A stretch of 64,000 nt of DNA from Apophysomyces variabilis (GCA_002749535.1 MZZL01000031.1:124001-188000), one strand, 5' to 3'. Positions 12,419 to 24,305 are shown, counted from the stretch's first letter. The notes: generated from the sequence alone by a model not told the origin. Numbers and translations are program-made.

Positions 12419-14259
12419 TCATTTTGATGATGACGGACCAGCGTCAAGGGAGGAGGCACCGAGAGAGGGTACATGTGTTGCGGATGTTGGAGGAGGTTGT
12501 GGTGGGTATGGACCATCGTTAGGCGGACGCATGTAGGGATAACCTGCTCCCATGTAAGCGTTGGAAGGGTATCGCATCGATCCATCGGTGGAAGATGTCT
12601 CACGAGACCAGTAAGACTGCTTAGCATTTTCTATTTCCGGTCTCACATCGCCGCCGCCGTAGGATGTCTGTGTAGGATGATACATACCATCGCTTTGTTC
12701 AGCCCGTCCACTAAACGAGTTATCGTTGCTATCACCGGAAGGAATGGTTTGGTAGGGATGCTGTGACGGTGCTGGTGCTGGTTGCTGAGAATGCATCGCA
12801 TAGCCTTCGCCTCGGACCACTTGGCCATCGGGGCGGTTACCAGTGACCATGGGCGAATACGTCATGGGGTAAGGGTAACCTTGGTAAGGAGAGTAAGGTC
12901 CGAAATCTGTAACCGGTGACGTTGGAAGACTCATGAACCTTGGATGGGGCATGTATTTGTCGCCAGCACCCATGGAAGGTGGCGGTGGCGGTGGCGGCAC
13001 GGCAGCAGCAGCGGCCGCTGCAGCAGCTGCAGCTGGCCCATGAGGGGAAAAGCTTGAGGGTGTACCTGCATCCATGCTTCGATAACGTGTGTGTGAATCG
13101 GCATAATGACCTGGGCTACGTCCGCGCACCACCAATGGGGACGAGGTTGTGGTGGCCACTCGAAAAGTTTTAGAACTTGTGGTATTGCAATACAGATCCA
13201 CAACGATTTCATAGTACTGCTGTGCTGCACGTCGTTTACCATTATTCGCCGTAGCCGTCTTGAATTGCATGCGTTCAAAAGTGACAATGTTATGGTTGGA
13301 GCCAACTGAAGCCAGATGGAGATTTCCTCCCGCTCGCACAGCGCGCGGTTCAGGAATCATCTGTGGACCCTTGTCGCGTTTTGGTGTATGCTGGACCAAT
13401 TCAATTCTTTTGTCTCCATTGGCCACGCGAGCGCTGACACCAATGGAAAAGTATTCAACCTGATGGATCTCCTGATTTTCAGTGCGCACAAGGCATGGGA
13501 CCTCTGGGCCATGGTGAAGGTAATTGGTGCCATGGATATCAAAAGTTGAGCTGACCTGAAAGTAATTGCGCCGGTAACAAGTCCAATCTTGGTCTGCTCG
13601 GAAAAAGCCTCTATCCATCTTGACATGAAGCTGAACTTGGTACCTGAGTTTGATTTTCTTTAGTCAAATCAAGCCGCTCCCTTTCCTCTAGAAACCTACC
13701 CATTGGTTTGATCCATATTCCATAAATCTAATAATTGCTTTGTCGGAGAGAAAGCAGGACCCGCCTCGAACGTGAACATGGAAGACTCAGTCCTTCTTCG
13801 TCTGATAGGCATGCCAGTGGGATATGGATTGGAATGGAAGGTAGTGGTGGTGAAGCTTGCTGGTCTTGCGGGCAAGGGGGGTCTACGGCGAATCAAATCG
13901 GGAGAGGATGCAAGTTTTCCATGCGGAGAAGCAGGCGAGACAGGCGTTGCCATGTCTGGGCGTGGTGTACTTGGTTGTGATATGGCCATTAAACTAAAGA
14001 AAGAGTATGGAAACAAGAAAATGAGGGATATGATGAGGCAATGTTTTCCTTGTTGGTTTGCATCTGATGATGTGACCCGGGGCAAAAAAGAAAAACAAAA
14101 GATGGGAAGCATTTTTTACCCTTGCATGGAAGGTTGATTCGGGTGGGATGGGACGTTGTTGTTTGGTGTCGGGTATTGCCCATCATCAAAAGAGTAACTT
14201 GAAAGGGCCATGTAGTTCTGTACTGATGGCTGAGGCGGCGACCATTTGTTGTCCTGCAT
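12419..14259 (-). CDS. NDT80/PhoG-like transcription factor
   Basis: Exons 14259-14120, 13993-13700 and 13643-12419 give 552 residues. The N-terminal 145 residues are Pro/Ser/Thr-rich and contain a basic RRRR patch. Splicing of the last intron restores YQVQLHVKMDRGFF, the entry of the NDT80 DNA-binding fold. The fold continues with DWTCYRRNYFQVS, SIGVSARVA and LVQHTPKRDKGP, the diagnostic KRDKGP loop of the Ndt80/Vib-1/PhoG family. Behind the domain lie an 11-residue Ala tract, a Pro tract and a long Tyr/Pro/Gly/Ser low-complexity tail. Family members are nuclear regulators of meiosis, nutrient response or development (yeast Ndt80, Neurospora Vib-1). Which role applies here is not visible. 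The gene converges with xylulokinase. Confidence 0.9.
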
Positions 14260-15424
14260 TACTTAGGTCCACGCGTGAACTCGGGTTTTTCTTTTTGATG
14301 AGCGAGTTTTAAAACAAGTTCGTGTAACTTAAGCTATTGTACACGTGAGAGAAAGAGGCACGCTTTCGCGAAAAGGTAATCTTATTCGAGATATTTACTG
14401 ATTGGTCAGGGCAAAACGAAACTATATATTTTGCTGTAACACATGATCTACTCTGCAAACAAACAGAGCGCACGGTCTCTTCTCTTTGTTTTCTCACTTT
14501 TTAATGGGCAAAACGATTGTAGTTAACGTGGGTCATGTGAAAAGAACACACAAAAAGAGAAAAGGGTCTTCTGCAGTGTTATTAAAAACCTTGCATGATG
14601 CACACGGGAAACGGGTTAATACATTAAAATTTCGATCGCGATGTATCATGAATTAGGAGCAATCTATGATTTTGAAGCGGTAGAAAGGAGTCATAAGACG
14701 AAACAGATCATAGAGACAAAAAAGCAAGGGAGTAGATTAAGACTGACAACATAGACTCTCCAAACTGTATTATGTGTCGTTAGTGTTTTTACCCTCAAGT
14801 GAGAGGGATAAATGTTTTCTTTTCCAGTTGTCTACTTCATTCCTTAGAGGTTATTAAGATCAAATAATTACTTATTATGGCATCAAAAGGGGGTTAGAAA
14901 GGAGCATGCAAAAAAGCAATACACAAACACAAAAAATAGGCGCGCGCACGCTCCCTCTTCATCTAAGGATACATCTATCAAATTAAAGTACGCCTGCCAT
15001 ACTATGGCTGCCTACACACCCACACCCACACCCACACACTCATCCTTTTCTTTTTTGCTTCTTTTAATTAAACATAACAAAAAGAAAGGGTCGCCATTGT
15101 TAAAAAATGTAAGGGGGTTTTCATATATCCACAAGGGAATAAGTCTTTTTCCTTAGCCGATGAAAATAAGTTACCACCTTTTTTCCTCAGCATATATAAA
15201 AATTGCTTGTATTTTCTTTATCTTCTGAACCCGTCAATTTCTAAACTTTCATATCATGTACATTACAGGTAAAATATACCACGTCTTTTTCTTTCTCTCT
15301 TTCCCTTCTTGCTTCTCTACCTGTTGTCTTGTATTTACTTTAATCTGTATTTAATCTCGTTATTCCCATTTTGAAATTGATAGAAGGATTGTCAGAGAAT
15401 ACTCAGTCAAAAGAAGACGAGACA
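14260..15424. promoter_or_regulatory. Shared upstream region of divergent NDT80-like and RING-RRM genes
   Basis: About 1.17 kb without coding character separates two divergent starts. It contains a short CCCACA tandem array at about 15014-15039 and a pyrimidine-rich tract at about 15285-15325, close to the RING-RRM start. No core promoter element can be assigned with confidence. Confidence 0.45.
15014..15039. repeat. Short CA/CCCACA tandem repeat
   Basis: Three to four copies of a CCCACA-type unit run through cacacccacacccacaccc inside the divergent promoter region. It is a simple-sequence tract. Confidence 0.6.
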
Positions 15425-17246
15425 ATGAAACAAGGTTCACCACGACATCGTCAATCCCCTATCCGACCGCCTACACCTCTCACACCCACTCATAATACGT
15501 CTTACACTCTCTTTGACCAAACATCGCCTTTGTCCTCCTCTTCGGCTTCCTCTTCTACATCGTCTTGCTCATCATCCTGGGATTGGCTAGCACCTCGTAA
15601 ACACTCTTCCATCGAGGGTCCTGATTTTGGATCGTCTTGTGCCGGATTCTGGCGTCGCGCTTCCGCACCCAATCCTTCCATCAACTCGTCCTCCCTGCCC
15701 ACAAGTACCAATGCCAACGCCGCAATTTGTGTGATCTGCCTTTGTCGACAGCCTGGTATCACTCAAGCATGTGGCCATCTTATATGCCAATCCTGCTATT
15801 CCACATTTCCTTATCACCTCGCTTGTCCACCTTGTTTAGCACAGGTAGAAAACTGGCTTCTGTTGATCCTATCTTTGCCTATGACTGACAGCATCTTTCC
15901 TTTCAAAGCTGAACGTTGACACACGCTACCCATCTTCTCAAGCCGCAGCTGCAGCGGCTCTTGCTGCCTCGTTTTGTATTCCGCCCTCACCTCAAGCTCC
16001 TCGTTCCAGCGATTTACGTACACAGCATGCAACGCTGCTTTCGGCTTCTCACTTGAGTTTACGTACAAATGCTCCACATTATCCATGTGCAAAACTCACT
16101 AATGTAAGAAATTCATTCCATTCTTCCCGCCACGCATTGTCTACTCTGATTAAACCAGAAACTGCTTGCAAAAAAACAATAGATCCCTTGGGACGTATCT
16201 CAAAATGACGTCAGAGCCTTTTTTGGAAATTGTCGGATGCCATCGCCTGCTGTCTATGCACAGGCCATTCATGCAAGTGTCATAAAAATGCGCTAAGCCG
16301 TTTAACGATATTGAAAAAAAAAGAAAAGCCATACTTACCGTTTCTATTTTCTCTAGATTATGATGGATCGTACTACGGGTAAAACATTATCAGATGCCTA
16401 CGTTGAATTTGCTACTGTCCATGATCTTCGGCGAGCTATCGAGACTCGGCATCAAAAACCATTAAAAGGCCGGATCGTCACTGTGAGTGAATGCTCACAG
16501 GAAGAGCTCCTCTCCGTCGTTTTTTCCAAATGGCGAGGTCAGTTTTGTGGGGTCTCAGCTATCCCACCAGCGTCTGAAGTGGTAAAGACCATGTCCACCG
16601 CCGCGGGCGGTGGTGGTTCGGCCTGTCCCCCTTTTATTACTCGTGAGGAGATTAACTCTCTCCTCGTGGTGTGTAAAAATTACAAGGTAAAAGACAAAAG
16701 AAAAAATTAGTTTCTTCTCTTTTAGAGCGAAAAGTAACAATGGCATGTAACCTTTGTTTTGTTGCTTCAGCTTCATTTTTCTCGCAAATGCGCCGAGCGA
16801 CCATTCGAGAATATTATCAGCGTAATAACCAAGTATCCTTGGCATCAAGCGCATCTGATCACAACGATGCACAGAGACCATATATACGAAATGCTTAAAC
16901 TGTCTATTGGTAAGGATAGATTTTTTCTTCTATGAATATCTCTAGTAACTCAGCAAGTTGGCTCATTGTTTGTGCAGAGTCCCTTAAGGTTCATCTTTCC
17001 AAAGATTATGTTCAGATCGAGCCTACACTGTTGGAGCGTTTGACACGTGCAGGCATCATGTGCTCTGCGTTTACTGAACGTCAAAAAATGACTTTACTCC
17101 AGACAGCAAAAATTGACTGCCCTCCTGATCTTGTCCATTTCCTCCTACCGGTCATGCCTCCAAATTACCTTGGTGTACCTTACGACCAAACCAAATCTGG
17201 GTACTCACAGATATACGGCACTGCTGGCGAACACCTTATCTACTAA
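15425..17246 (+). CDS. RING finger plus RRM protein, six exons, one GC-AG intron
   Basis: Exons 15425-15844, 15909-16103, 16183-16272, 16357-16686, 16771-16909 and 16978-17246 encode 480 residues. After a Ser-rich start (ATG at MKQGSPRHRQSP) comes a C3HC4 RING: AICVICLC, QACGHLICQSC, ACPPC (about residues 100-138). A linker with an Ala run follows, then an RRM assembled from exons 2-4: KLTNIPWDVSQNDVRAFF (RNP2 side), IMMDRTTGKTLSDAYVEF (RNP1 side), RIVTVSECSQEELL. The C-terminal half (PFENIISVITKYPWHQAHLI; HFLLPVMPPN) is well formed but unrecognised. An RNA-linked ubiquitin ligase is an inference. The intron after exon 3 starts GCAAGT; using it is what restores AQAIHIMMDR. The gene is convergent with the MTA phosphorylase gene. 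Confidence 0.85.
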
Positions 17247-17669
17247 TTCTTCAAGGATTAAGTCTTTGTCCGAAAGGAAAAAGAGAAATAAAGAGAAAAG
17301 AGTTAGAAAAGCAAATAAACCAACCCCTCTATTTTATTTGTTCAATGTCTTATTGATATCGTAGTTAAATCAAACAATTCCTTTTCATACATGGCACTCC
17401 TTCGTTTTGTCATTTTGTGCGCCAAATGACCCCCAAGCAAATGCTTTCATCAGTGTACCAAGATGCGTTTCCCACATTAAATGCGATCGTAGAGCATTGT
17501 ACAATTGTTTTATTTGCTTTCCCTATTGCACGGCCATGAGAATATAGAACAAGTTCATATGATACAAAATTATACACATCTCATTCTTTGTTAGAATAAA
17601 AAGATGGTATCAAATCGGATGATCTGAGAAGCATAAGGATACAAGGGAAAGAAAAAAAAAAAAGGAAAT
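17247..17669. other. Short convergent intergenic region
   Basis: This stretch holds the 3' flanks of the RING-RRM and MTA phosphorylase genes. No coding character is seen. Confidence 0.5.
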
Positions 17670-18651
17670 CTAAGAGTAGTAGCCAGGAAGGATGTATTCC
17701 AACTTCTTGACTGTCTCAGGGTTTCTCTTTTCGACAGCAGTCATGCCAGAGAACTTCATAGTACCCTTCAGATCCGGTTTCAAGCTATTCTCACGGACAG
17801 CCTTGTCAAGACGAGGAAGAACAGCCATCAAGAGCTTCTTGGCATTGCTACCGTTGTTTACCATGTTCTGCATCACGGTTTCAACCGTCACGGCCTCTTC
17901 CTCAACGCGCCAGCAGTCATAGTCAGTCGACATGCACACCATTTGGTAGGCAATTTCGGCCTCACGGGCCAATTTAGCCTCAGGCAGAGCGGACATGTTG
18001 ATGATGTCGCCACCCCAGGAACGGTACATGTGGGACTCGGCACGGGTGGAGAAAGCAGGTCCCTCCATGCAGACAGCGGTCTTGTTACGATGAATCTTGG
18101 CGCCAAATTCGAGAACTTCACGCTGTTCGTACACAAGGTCAGCAATACCAGCATGGAAAGGGTCAGCGAATCCAGCGTGAGCAACAACACCTTCGCCAAA
18201 GTAGGTGGAGGGTCGAAGGCCGCGTGTACGATCAATTAATTGATCGGGGAGCACGAAGTCACAAGGAGGGATGTCTTCACGTAGAGAGCCTACGGCCGAG
18301 AAGGCAAGAATGGCCTCAACACCAAGGTGCTTCAAAGCCGCAATGTTAGCGCGGACAGGAACTTCGGTGGGTGTCAAGTAATGACCACGGCCATGACGAG
18401 CCAAGAACGCAATCTTAGTGCCACTGGGCAACTTGGCGATAGTGATCTTGTCACTAGGGAAACCCCAAGGCTACAGATAAAGAAAAGGGAAATCCGGGTT
18501 AAACAAGAATGAACTTTTTTGGAAGGCTATCTAGGTAGTGAATACCTACAGTCTCGGGGTTCACTTCTTCGACCACTTCCAGGTTCTCCAGGTGATAGAG
18601 ACCGGAGCCACCAATGACGGCGATCTTGACATCATGAGTAAGTTGGACCAT
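17670..18651 (-). CDS. MEU1: S-methyl-5'-thioadenosine phosphorylase
   Basis: Exons 18651-18550 and 18470-17670 encode 300 residues. The enzyme cleaves methylthioadenosine to adenine and methylthioribose-1-phosphate in methionine salvage, as a cytosolic trimer. Visible marks are KIAVIGGSGLYHLENLE (N-terminal phosphate-binding strand), FLARHGRGHYLTP, LRPSTYFGEGVVAHAGFADPF in pieces, VCMEGPAFSTRAES, GGDIINMSALPEAKLAREAE (purine/ribose pocket with N-M) and the D-Y-D-C-W motif. The length matches eukaryotic MTAP/Meu1. The single intron is 79 nt (18471-18549). Start context is MVQLTHDVKIAV; an upstream in-frame start is not needed. Confidence 0.95.
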
Positions 18652-19232
18652 AGTTTATTACTCTCCAGTTCCTGCGGGAAAAGCAAAGGGAAGAAAAAGA
18701 AAAGGAGGAAAATGGACAGAGTGAAAAAAAAAGATCCTGCAATGTTACTGGATATTGTGACTTTGCGTTGAACAAGCATCAAATGGCGACATGTTTAAGG
18801 TCGGAGACGATCCATTCATCCTGACCAAAGGAGCAAAAAACCTCTTTCGTTTCAAATTCAGACGGGCTGTGGTTACCTTCCTCGGATCTCTGACTGCGTA
18901 ACAGGGTCCTAAAAACACATCTGTGAATCAATACAATATAGATAAGGATCTAATACAACCAAATATCCTTTGTAGACTGGAAGAATCAACTAGCATTGGG
19001 CGAAGACCGATAAACTAGATTATAAAGGCGACAAAAAGCATGATATCAGCTTACTCGGTAAATTACTATGAGCTTTCATTGACATGGATTGATGGTGTGC
19101 GCTGCACAGACCATATAGGGATTCTCTCATGTGTGCTTATCTCTCTATCTCTCTTCTCTTCTCTCTATTAGTATACTGTATTTTCGGGTAATTTTTGCGC
19201 GCAAAAACATTTTGCCGATATTACATCCAGTT
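18652..19232. other. Upstream region of MTA phosphorylase
   Basis: No gene is seen. A TCTC-rich pyrimidine tract lies at about 19137-19168, just before the dispersed repeat. A short A/G-rich leader runs across 18670-18730. Confidence 0.4.
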
Positions 19233-20127
19233 TCTTGCAAGCTGGTTCGACTGTAGTACTATCCAGTTGATATATAGAAGCCTTTATTTAGGAGAAAAGA
19301 ATACGTCCAGCAATGAATTAGAGGAATAAATTCGTTAGAGATATCGTCTGACGCTTTCCAAGAAGGACAAAGGGTCCTGTTGTTCTCAGTAGCAATTTGG
19401 TATGTGTATGCAATCTTGATGTGTGGGTCAAGAGAGCTGAGCTGCAATAAGTGAGTAGAAGATATTACGAAGGACAGTTAAATAGGCATTGTGTAAAATC
19501 TTCAGCAGTAATGGGAAGGGTCAAGTGCTTTACAAAAGTGCAATGAGTAGTTGAATATATTGTCTAATTGACCTCCATCCGTTTTATATACGATAAAAAT
19601 GCTCAATGATAGGATCCTTATATGGAGGACCATTGCTTTGTTCCTAGAGACATGTACCTTCAGTGAACACTGCCAATTTATCTCTGTTTCTTACATATTC
19701 TATTGCCAGCAGAAGTAACCATTCCTATGCTAACTTTGTCATTCGCTTTGTAATTTTAAACGTAAGATCAAGGTTCAGAAGCTATGTTATACGAGGCAGA
19801 TACCTAGGCTTCAAACATTCATTCTGCTCTTTTTTTTGCCTATCTGAAATCGTTGTCCTCAAGCGATACTGGCTTATTTACGTTTTTATGTCTCCAGATC
19901 GTTTTTCGCGTTTTAGACTATTTATCTTACTTGGTGCATCTTTATTTTACAACACCATATCATATCAGTCACTTACGTACACCTCTTGAATATCTTACAT
20001 AAAATGAAGTTCATTTTTACCAATATATTATGTTAACGCAAACATATGCTAGAAGTCGCCAAAAATTCATTTACTGCAGCCGCACGCGGCTGTAACGGAA
20101 GGAGCGAAGTGAGTGCAGAAGGACTAG
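19233..20127 (+). mobile_element. 895-bp dispersed repeat, copy A (TC...CTAG ends; Helitron-like, non-autonomous)
   Basis: This segment matches, in inverted orientation, 48187-49081 over its whole length with scattered mismatches and small gaps. Shared landmarks include the TCTTGCAAGCTGGTTCGA start, the GACCTCCATCCGTTTTAT stretch and the distal CAGCCG...CGGCTG hairpin followed by GAAGGACTAG. It has no terminal inverted repeats, I see no target-site duplication, and homology stops at TC on one side and CTAG followed by T on the other. Those ends are what Helitrons leave. It carries no gene, and the hairpin is about 35 nt from the end rather than about 10, so the class is only suggested. Confidence 0.65.
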
Positions 20128-20718
20128 TAGTATGTATTATAGAGTCCTAAAATTTGCGACATTCGTTTCAAAAAAGAGTGACATTTCTTTCCGAGAATAC
20201 TGCACATACAGGTAATTGCAGTATATTCTTACGCTGACCCTTATTATTGCCCCACATATACGGAAGCAGCTAGCAGAAAGGGCCAGGGGTATTAGGTTCT
20301 TTCACCAATTATCCAGGGCGAAACGGAAAAATTGCTAACAAGTAGCAGCCGTTTTAGTATTAAAGCTTCTTATGATGTTGCCAGTATCTTTAACAGCTAC
20401 GAATTGTAGGGGATGCTTTAGCCGTTTCGCGTTGACCTAGTGCTGAATTGGTTTTCGATGGGTGTTTAACCTACTCATGCAGGGTTTGTGGTGAAGTCAA
20501 GGAAAGGATAGCCTGAAAATAGCCACAATAGGAAGCAAATAAACAGTAGATTTAATTTTTGAAGCGATTTGCCAAAGCAACTACTGAATCTCTCCATGCC
20601 AAAAGCTTTTCAAACTAGCAAGCGAAGTTCTTCAGCTCATTCGGAGTGGTCGGACACTTCAACTATTGTGCTCTTTGTCAGTATATGATAAGCGGATACA
20701 GCCAAAGTACTGTCATAC
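20128..20718. other. Spacer between repeat copy A and degraded coding region
   Basis: AT-rich sequence with no coding character and no further copy of the repeat noticed. Confidence 0.4.
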
Positions 20719-21715
20719 CTATAAGTGGCGTTGCCTGATATAGACGTCGTCTTGCAGAGGAAGGCTCTCAAAATACAAAGAGTTGTCTACATGAAAATCA
20801 TCATTACCGGTCGAATATGTAACGTAGCTTGATAGCAGACCATAAAAAAGCATATGGAATACAGATACGGCTTTTCCTGGATGCGCAGCCTTCATTGCGT
20901 CGATAATCTTCTTGGCGCTTTGATATATTTTTACGGTGTCATTTTGGAATTTATTCACCATGCGTGTGTATTCCCCCAGCAAACTCGGCAACCAACTATC
21001 GGGATTTTTCCTTGGTCAACGATTTCAGCAAGACCGTCAGATTTCACAGTGCTAGTGTAGTTGCTTTCGACTTTAATCCTAAAAAGTATCGCATTCGTTT
21101 GTTAATTTGCAACACATCATAAATGTCGCACGTATCTACCATTTGATTGAGATAAGGTCCGTAAATGGCGTGAAAACGGCGTTGATGACAGGGATAGTAG
21201 TGAGCACTGCTGTCGATCGTTCGCTGGTCTGTTGGGTTAATACATTGATCGGGCTTTCGATCAGCCATAGGCTATAGACAAGGTTAATTGAAACTACTTG
21301 ATGGTTACTATAATACTTGCAAGTGATGAAGAAGAAATCGTAACGCATCGTAGTCACCATGAACGAAAGGGTCAAACGTCCTCTTGTATGACCATGGTTG
21401 ATTCACCACCTTCCGGAGCTCGGTGACAGAAGGACTAACCTTTCTTATGACCGCAACGAACTCTTTGTACGGTTTGCTGCACTTCGCTTCGTTGTCCTCA
21501 GAAATTTTCTTGTAAACTGCGTCACACAATTCTTTACTACAGCAACTATTAAGAATTTCTTCGCATCCCGCGATAGTGAAGTCGATCACTGGGAACAATT
21601 CTCCGAAGAGATTTCCAGGCATGCAGAAAATTTCGCTTACGACGTTATCAGGAGTTTCTGTTACTATGGTATTGTCATTGGACGCGTAACTCGCGGCGGC
21701 GGCATTATTGGTTGA
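20719..21715 (-). pseudogene. Degraded or hard-to-splice coding region of unknown family
   Basis: The minus strand holds consecutive protein-like pieces in different frames: an Asn/Ala-rich start at about 21715 leading to CMPGNLFGELFPVIDFTIAG and TFDPFVHGDYDALRFLLHHL; then WLIESPINVLTQQTSERSTA and FTPFTDLISIKW; then KVESNYTSTVKSDGLAEIVD; finally KIIDAMKAAHPGKAVSVFHM to a stop at 20719. Joining them needs introns of 37-41 nt, shorter than any secure intron in the window, or small frameshifts (for instance one missing A near 21012). It may be an intact gene with very short introns, but a decaying copy beside a repeat is more likely. No family is recognised. Confidence 0.4.
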
Positions 21716-22363
21716 TATACCATTGCTGTTGTTCAGAGTCTACACCCGCGAAATTAAATCTTAAGTATAGTATACTCTACGATTATAAAAGGAGTCACAC
21801 CATAGAGGCCTTTGGAGTAATACCATGTCTGGTAGGGATGCTTTAACTAAAGGCCCTATGTTGCACATGTAGACCAGGCTATAGTAGCGCGCAGTGCAAC
21901 AAGTACATCTAACCAAAAACAGAATTGACATCAATGTGATACTGCTGAAGGATAATATGCGAAAGGCACATACCTGGTTATGCATGAGTGATCGGCTCCA
22001 AAGCTCACCGGGGATGTTCCTGGGAAAAAGTTGCCACATAAGGCGACCATGTAGACAAGGGATCTGTAGTACCTTGATTTGTTTTCAGACCGATCATTTT
22101 GTGGTAAGATTATCCTTTGCTGATTCAGATATATAGAGAAGAGGGATGATTTTGGGAACACCGGATAGTTTTCGCATCAATACCCATCCTGATGGTAAAA
22201 AGGACGACACGGTTATCCTTATCAGTTCAAACACCGTTACGGCTGAACATTTTCCCTGGCAAGGATTGGCACCAAATTAGAATCCACCACATTGAATTGT
22301 TGTACAACGACGACAGTTCCCTTGCTGCTCCCAATCCCTTTCTTTCGTTTTATTTATGTTATT
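21716..22363. promoter_or_regulatory. Upstream region of the DNAJC3-like gene
   Basis: About 650 bp between the degraded minus-strand region and the plus-strand chaperone gene. Open frames on both strands lack protein-like composition. No recognised element is seen. Confidence 0.35.
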
Positions 22364-24305
22364 ATGCGATCTCATCGTCTACTTGCCTGTTTCTTACCAT
22401 TCCTGATTCCTACCTCAATATTCGCCGAGAAATCAGTCGATCAATACCTGGCCGATGGTCATCAGTTTTTGGTCGGTGGCAAGTACGATGACGCCCTGAT
22501 GAGCTATGATGCTGCCATCCGTAAATTTCGTTTTTTCATCAATCCTAAAGAAACAAGCATTGTCTACAGAGACTTATTTCCTTTTCTTTGCAGTTAAGGA
22601 TCCCGAAAATTACCTGTCCTACTATAAACGCGCAACGGCTTATCTGTCCCTGGGCCGAACCCATGCAGCCGTCGAAGACTTTTCCAAGATCTTACGTCTC
22701 AAGCCCGACTTCAATCAAGTGTTGATTCAGCGCGCCCGTATTTACGTTAAGACGGGTGAATTTGGATTAGCAGCGAAAGATTTGGAAAAGTATCTCGCTG
22801 CTCAGCCAAATGACAATGAAGCAACAACATTGGTAAATTTCGTCACATTTCTGATATGCGTCTCAGGGGAGCAAGTAACTAACACAGCTTACATCGGATT
22901 GATTTAAACCATACTTAGCTGGCGACGGTGATAGAGGCAGAGAAACAGGCAGAACAAGCAGAGAAAGAACGCCAGGCAGGCCATTACGATAATTGCATCC
23001 AACTGATTTCGGATATCATTGTCACTGCACCGCAGAAGGCCCGGTTCCGTCTAACTCGTGCCCATTGTCATCTTTCGAAGGGCGAAGTAGAGGAGGCTGT
23101 TGGTGATCTGACGTAAGGAAGTTCTGCATGGTCTTTTTGCCACAGTAAAAAAAAATATGTATTTCATTGGTAGCTAAATGCCATTTTTTACTTGATTTAG
23201 ACGTGTGGCCTATTTAACTCCGGCGGATGCGGATACACTGATACAGTTGGCAAGCATTCACTTTTTCTCGTTGGGTGAGACGCAAGGTGCCTTGTCCCAA
23301 GTAAAACAGTGCCTTCATTACGATCCCGAGCAGAAACAATGTAAAGCACTATTCAGAAAGATTAAGAAGCTAGACAAAGCATTGAATAAGATTGAGGAGG
23401 ATGTGGAACGCAAGAAATACGCCACGGCCGGTAACCAGCTCGTCGGTACAGCAACAAAGAAAGGTGTTGTGGCGGATCTTGACGAACCACTGGATGAGCT
23501 TGAAAAGCGTCTAAATCTGGAGAAAGGCGCAATGCCAAGACGACTCCATCTCCGAGCCTATACACTGGCATGCAAGTTGTTCGGCGAACAAAAAGACGAT
23601 AGAAAAATAGATATTTGGTGTTCTGAGACATTGAAATGGCAGGAAGACCACATCGATGCCTTATTATACCGAGGAGAAATGAAGCTTAGAATGGATGACT
23701 TAGAGGCTGCTGTTCGCGATTTAGAGCGTGCAGATAATGCAAGCGGCGGTACCAATGCTCGTGCCCGACATTTATTACAACGAGCTCAACAACAGCTAAG
23801 GCAAAGAAAGAAACGTGATTACTACAAGATATTGGGTAAGTATGATTGTTTTCCACGTTCTATAACCTCTGGAAACTGACCGCTGTCGATTTTCATTTTG
23901 TTTTGGTTGGAAAACAAACCAAAAGGCGTCGACCGTAAAGCCGATACAAGAGATATCAAACGAGCTTATCGCAAACTAGCTCAGGCATGGCATCCAGATA
24001 AATACAACGGTGAGTTGAGCAAAGAAGAGGTAGAGCGAAAAATGGCAGAAATCAATCAAGCCTACGAAGTTCTAAGTGATACAGGTAACAATAACACGGA
24101 AACGAAACAAAAAAAACAGATGTTGATATTAAGTTTCTTGATAGAAAAACGACAGCAGTTTGACGAAGGTTTCGATCCATATGATCCAGAAGGAGGACAG
24201 AATGCAGGATTTGCACAAGAGCATAATCCATTTGGCCATTTTGGTGGCGGATTTCCTTTCGGTGGCGGTAGCCATAGTTTCTCGTTCAAATTCGAATTCC
24301 CCTGA
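22364..24305 (+). CDS. DNAJC3: ER-lumenal TPR and DnaJ co-chaperone (DNAJC3/P58IPK type)
   Basis: Exons 22364-22520, 22594-22832, 22919-23112, 23201-23835, 23926-24084 and 24145-24305 encode 514 residues. A cleavable signal peptide (MRSHRLLACFLPFLIPTSIF) precedes a run of TPR units (for example DQYLADGHQFLVGGKYDDAL; NYLSYYKRATAYLSLGR; DALLYRGEMKLRMDDLEAAV). A C-terminal J domain starts KKRDYYKILG, has HPD in the context AQAWHPDKYN, and ends AYEVLSD. A Gly/Phe-rich tail (GHFGGGFPFGG) follows. This order equals animal DNAJC3/ERdj6, which binds unfolded proteins in the ER and stimulates BiP. There is no obvious KDEL. All exon phases close. The gene converges with the Hal5-like kinase. Confidence 0.92.
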
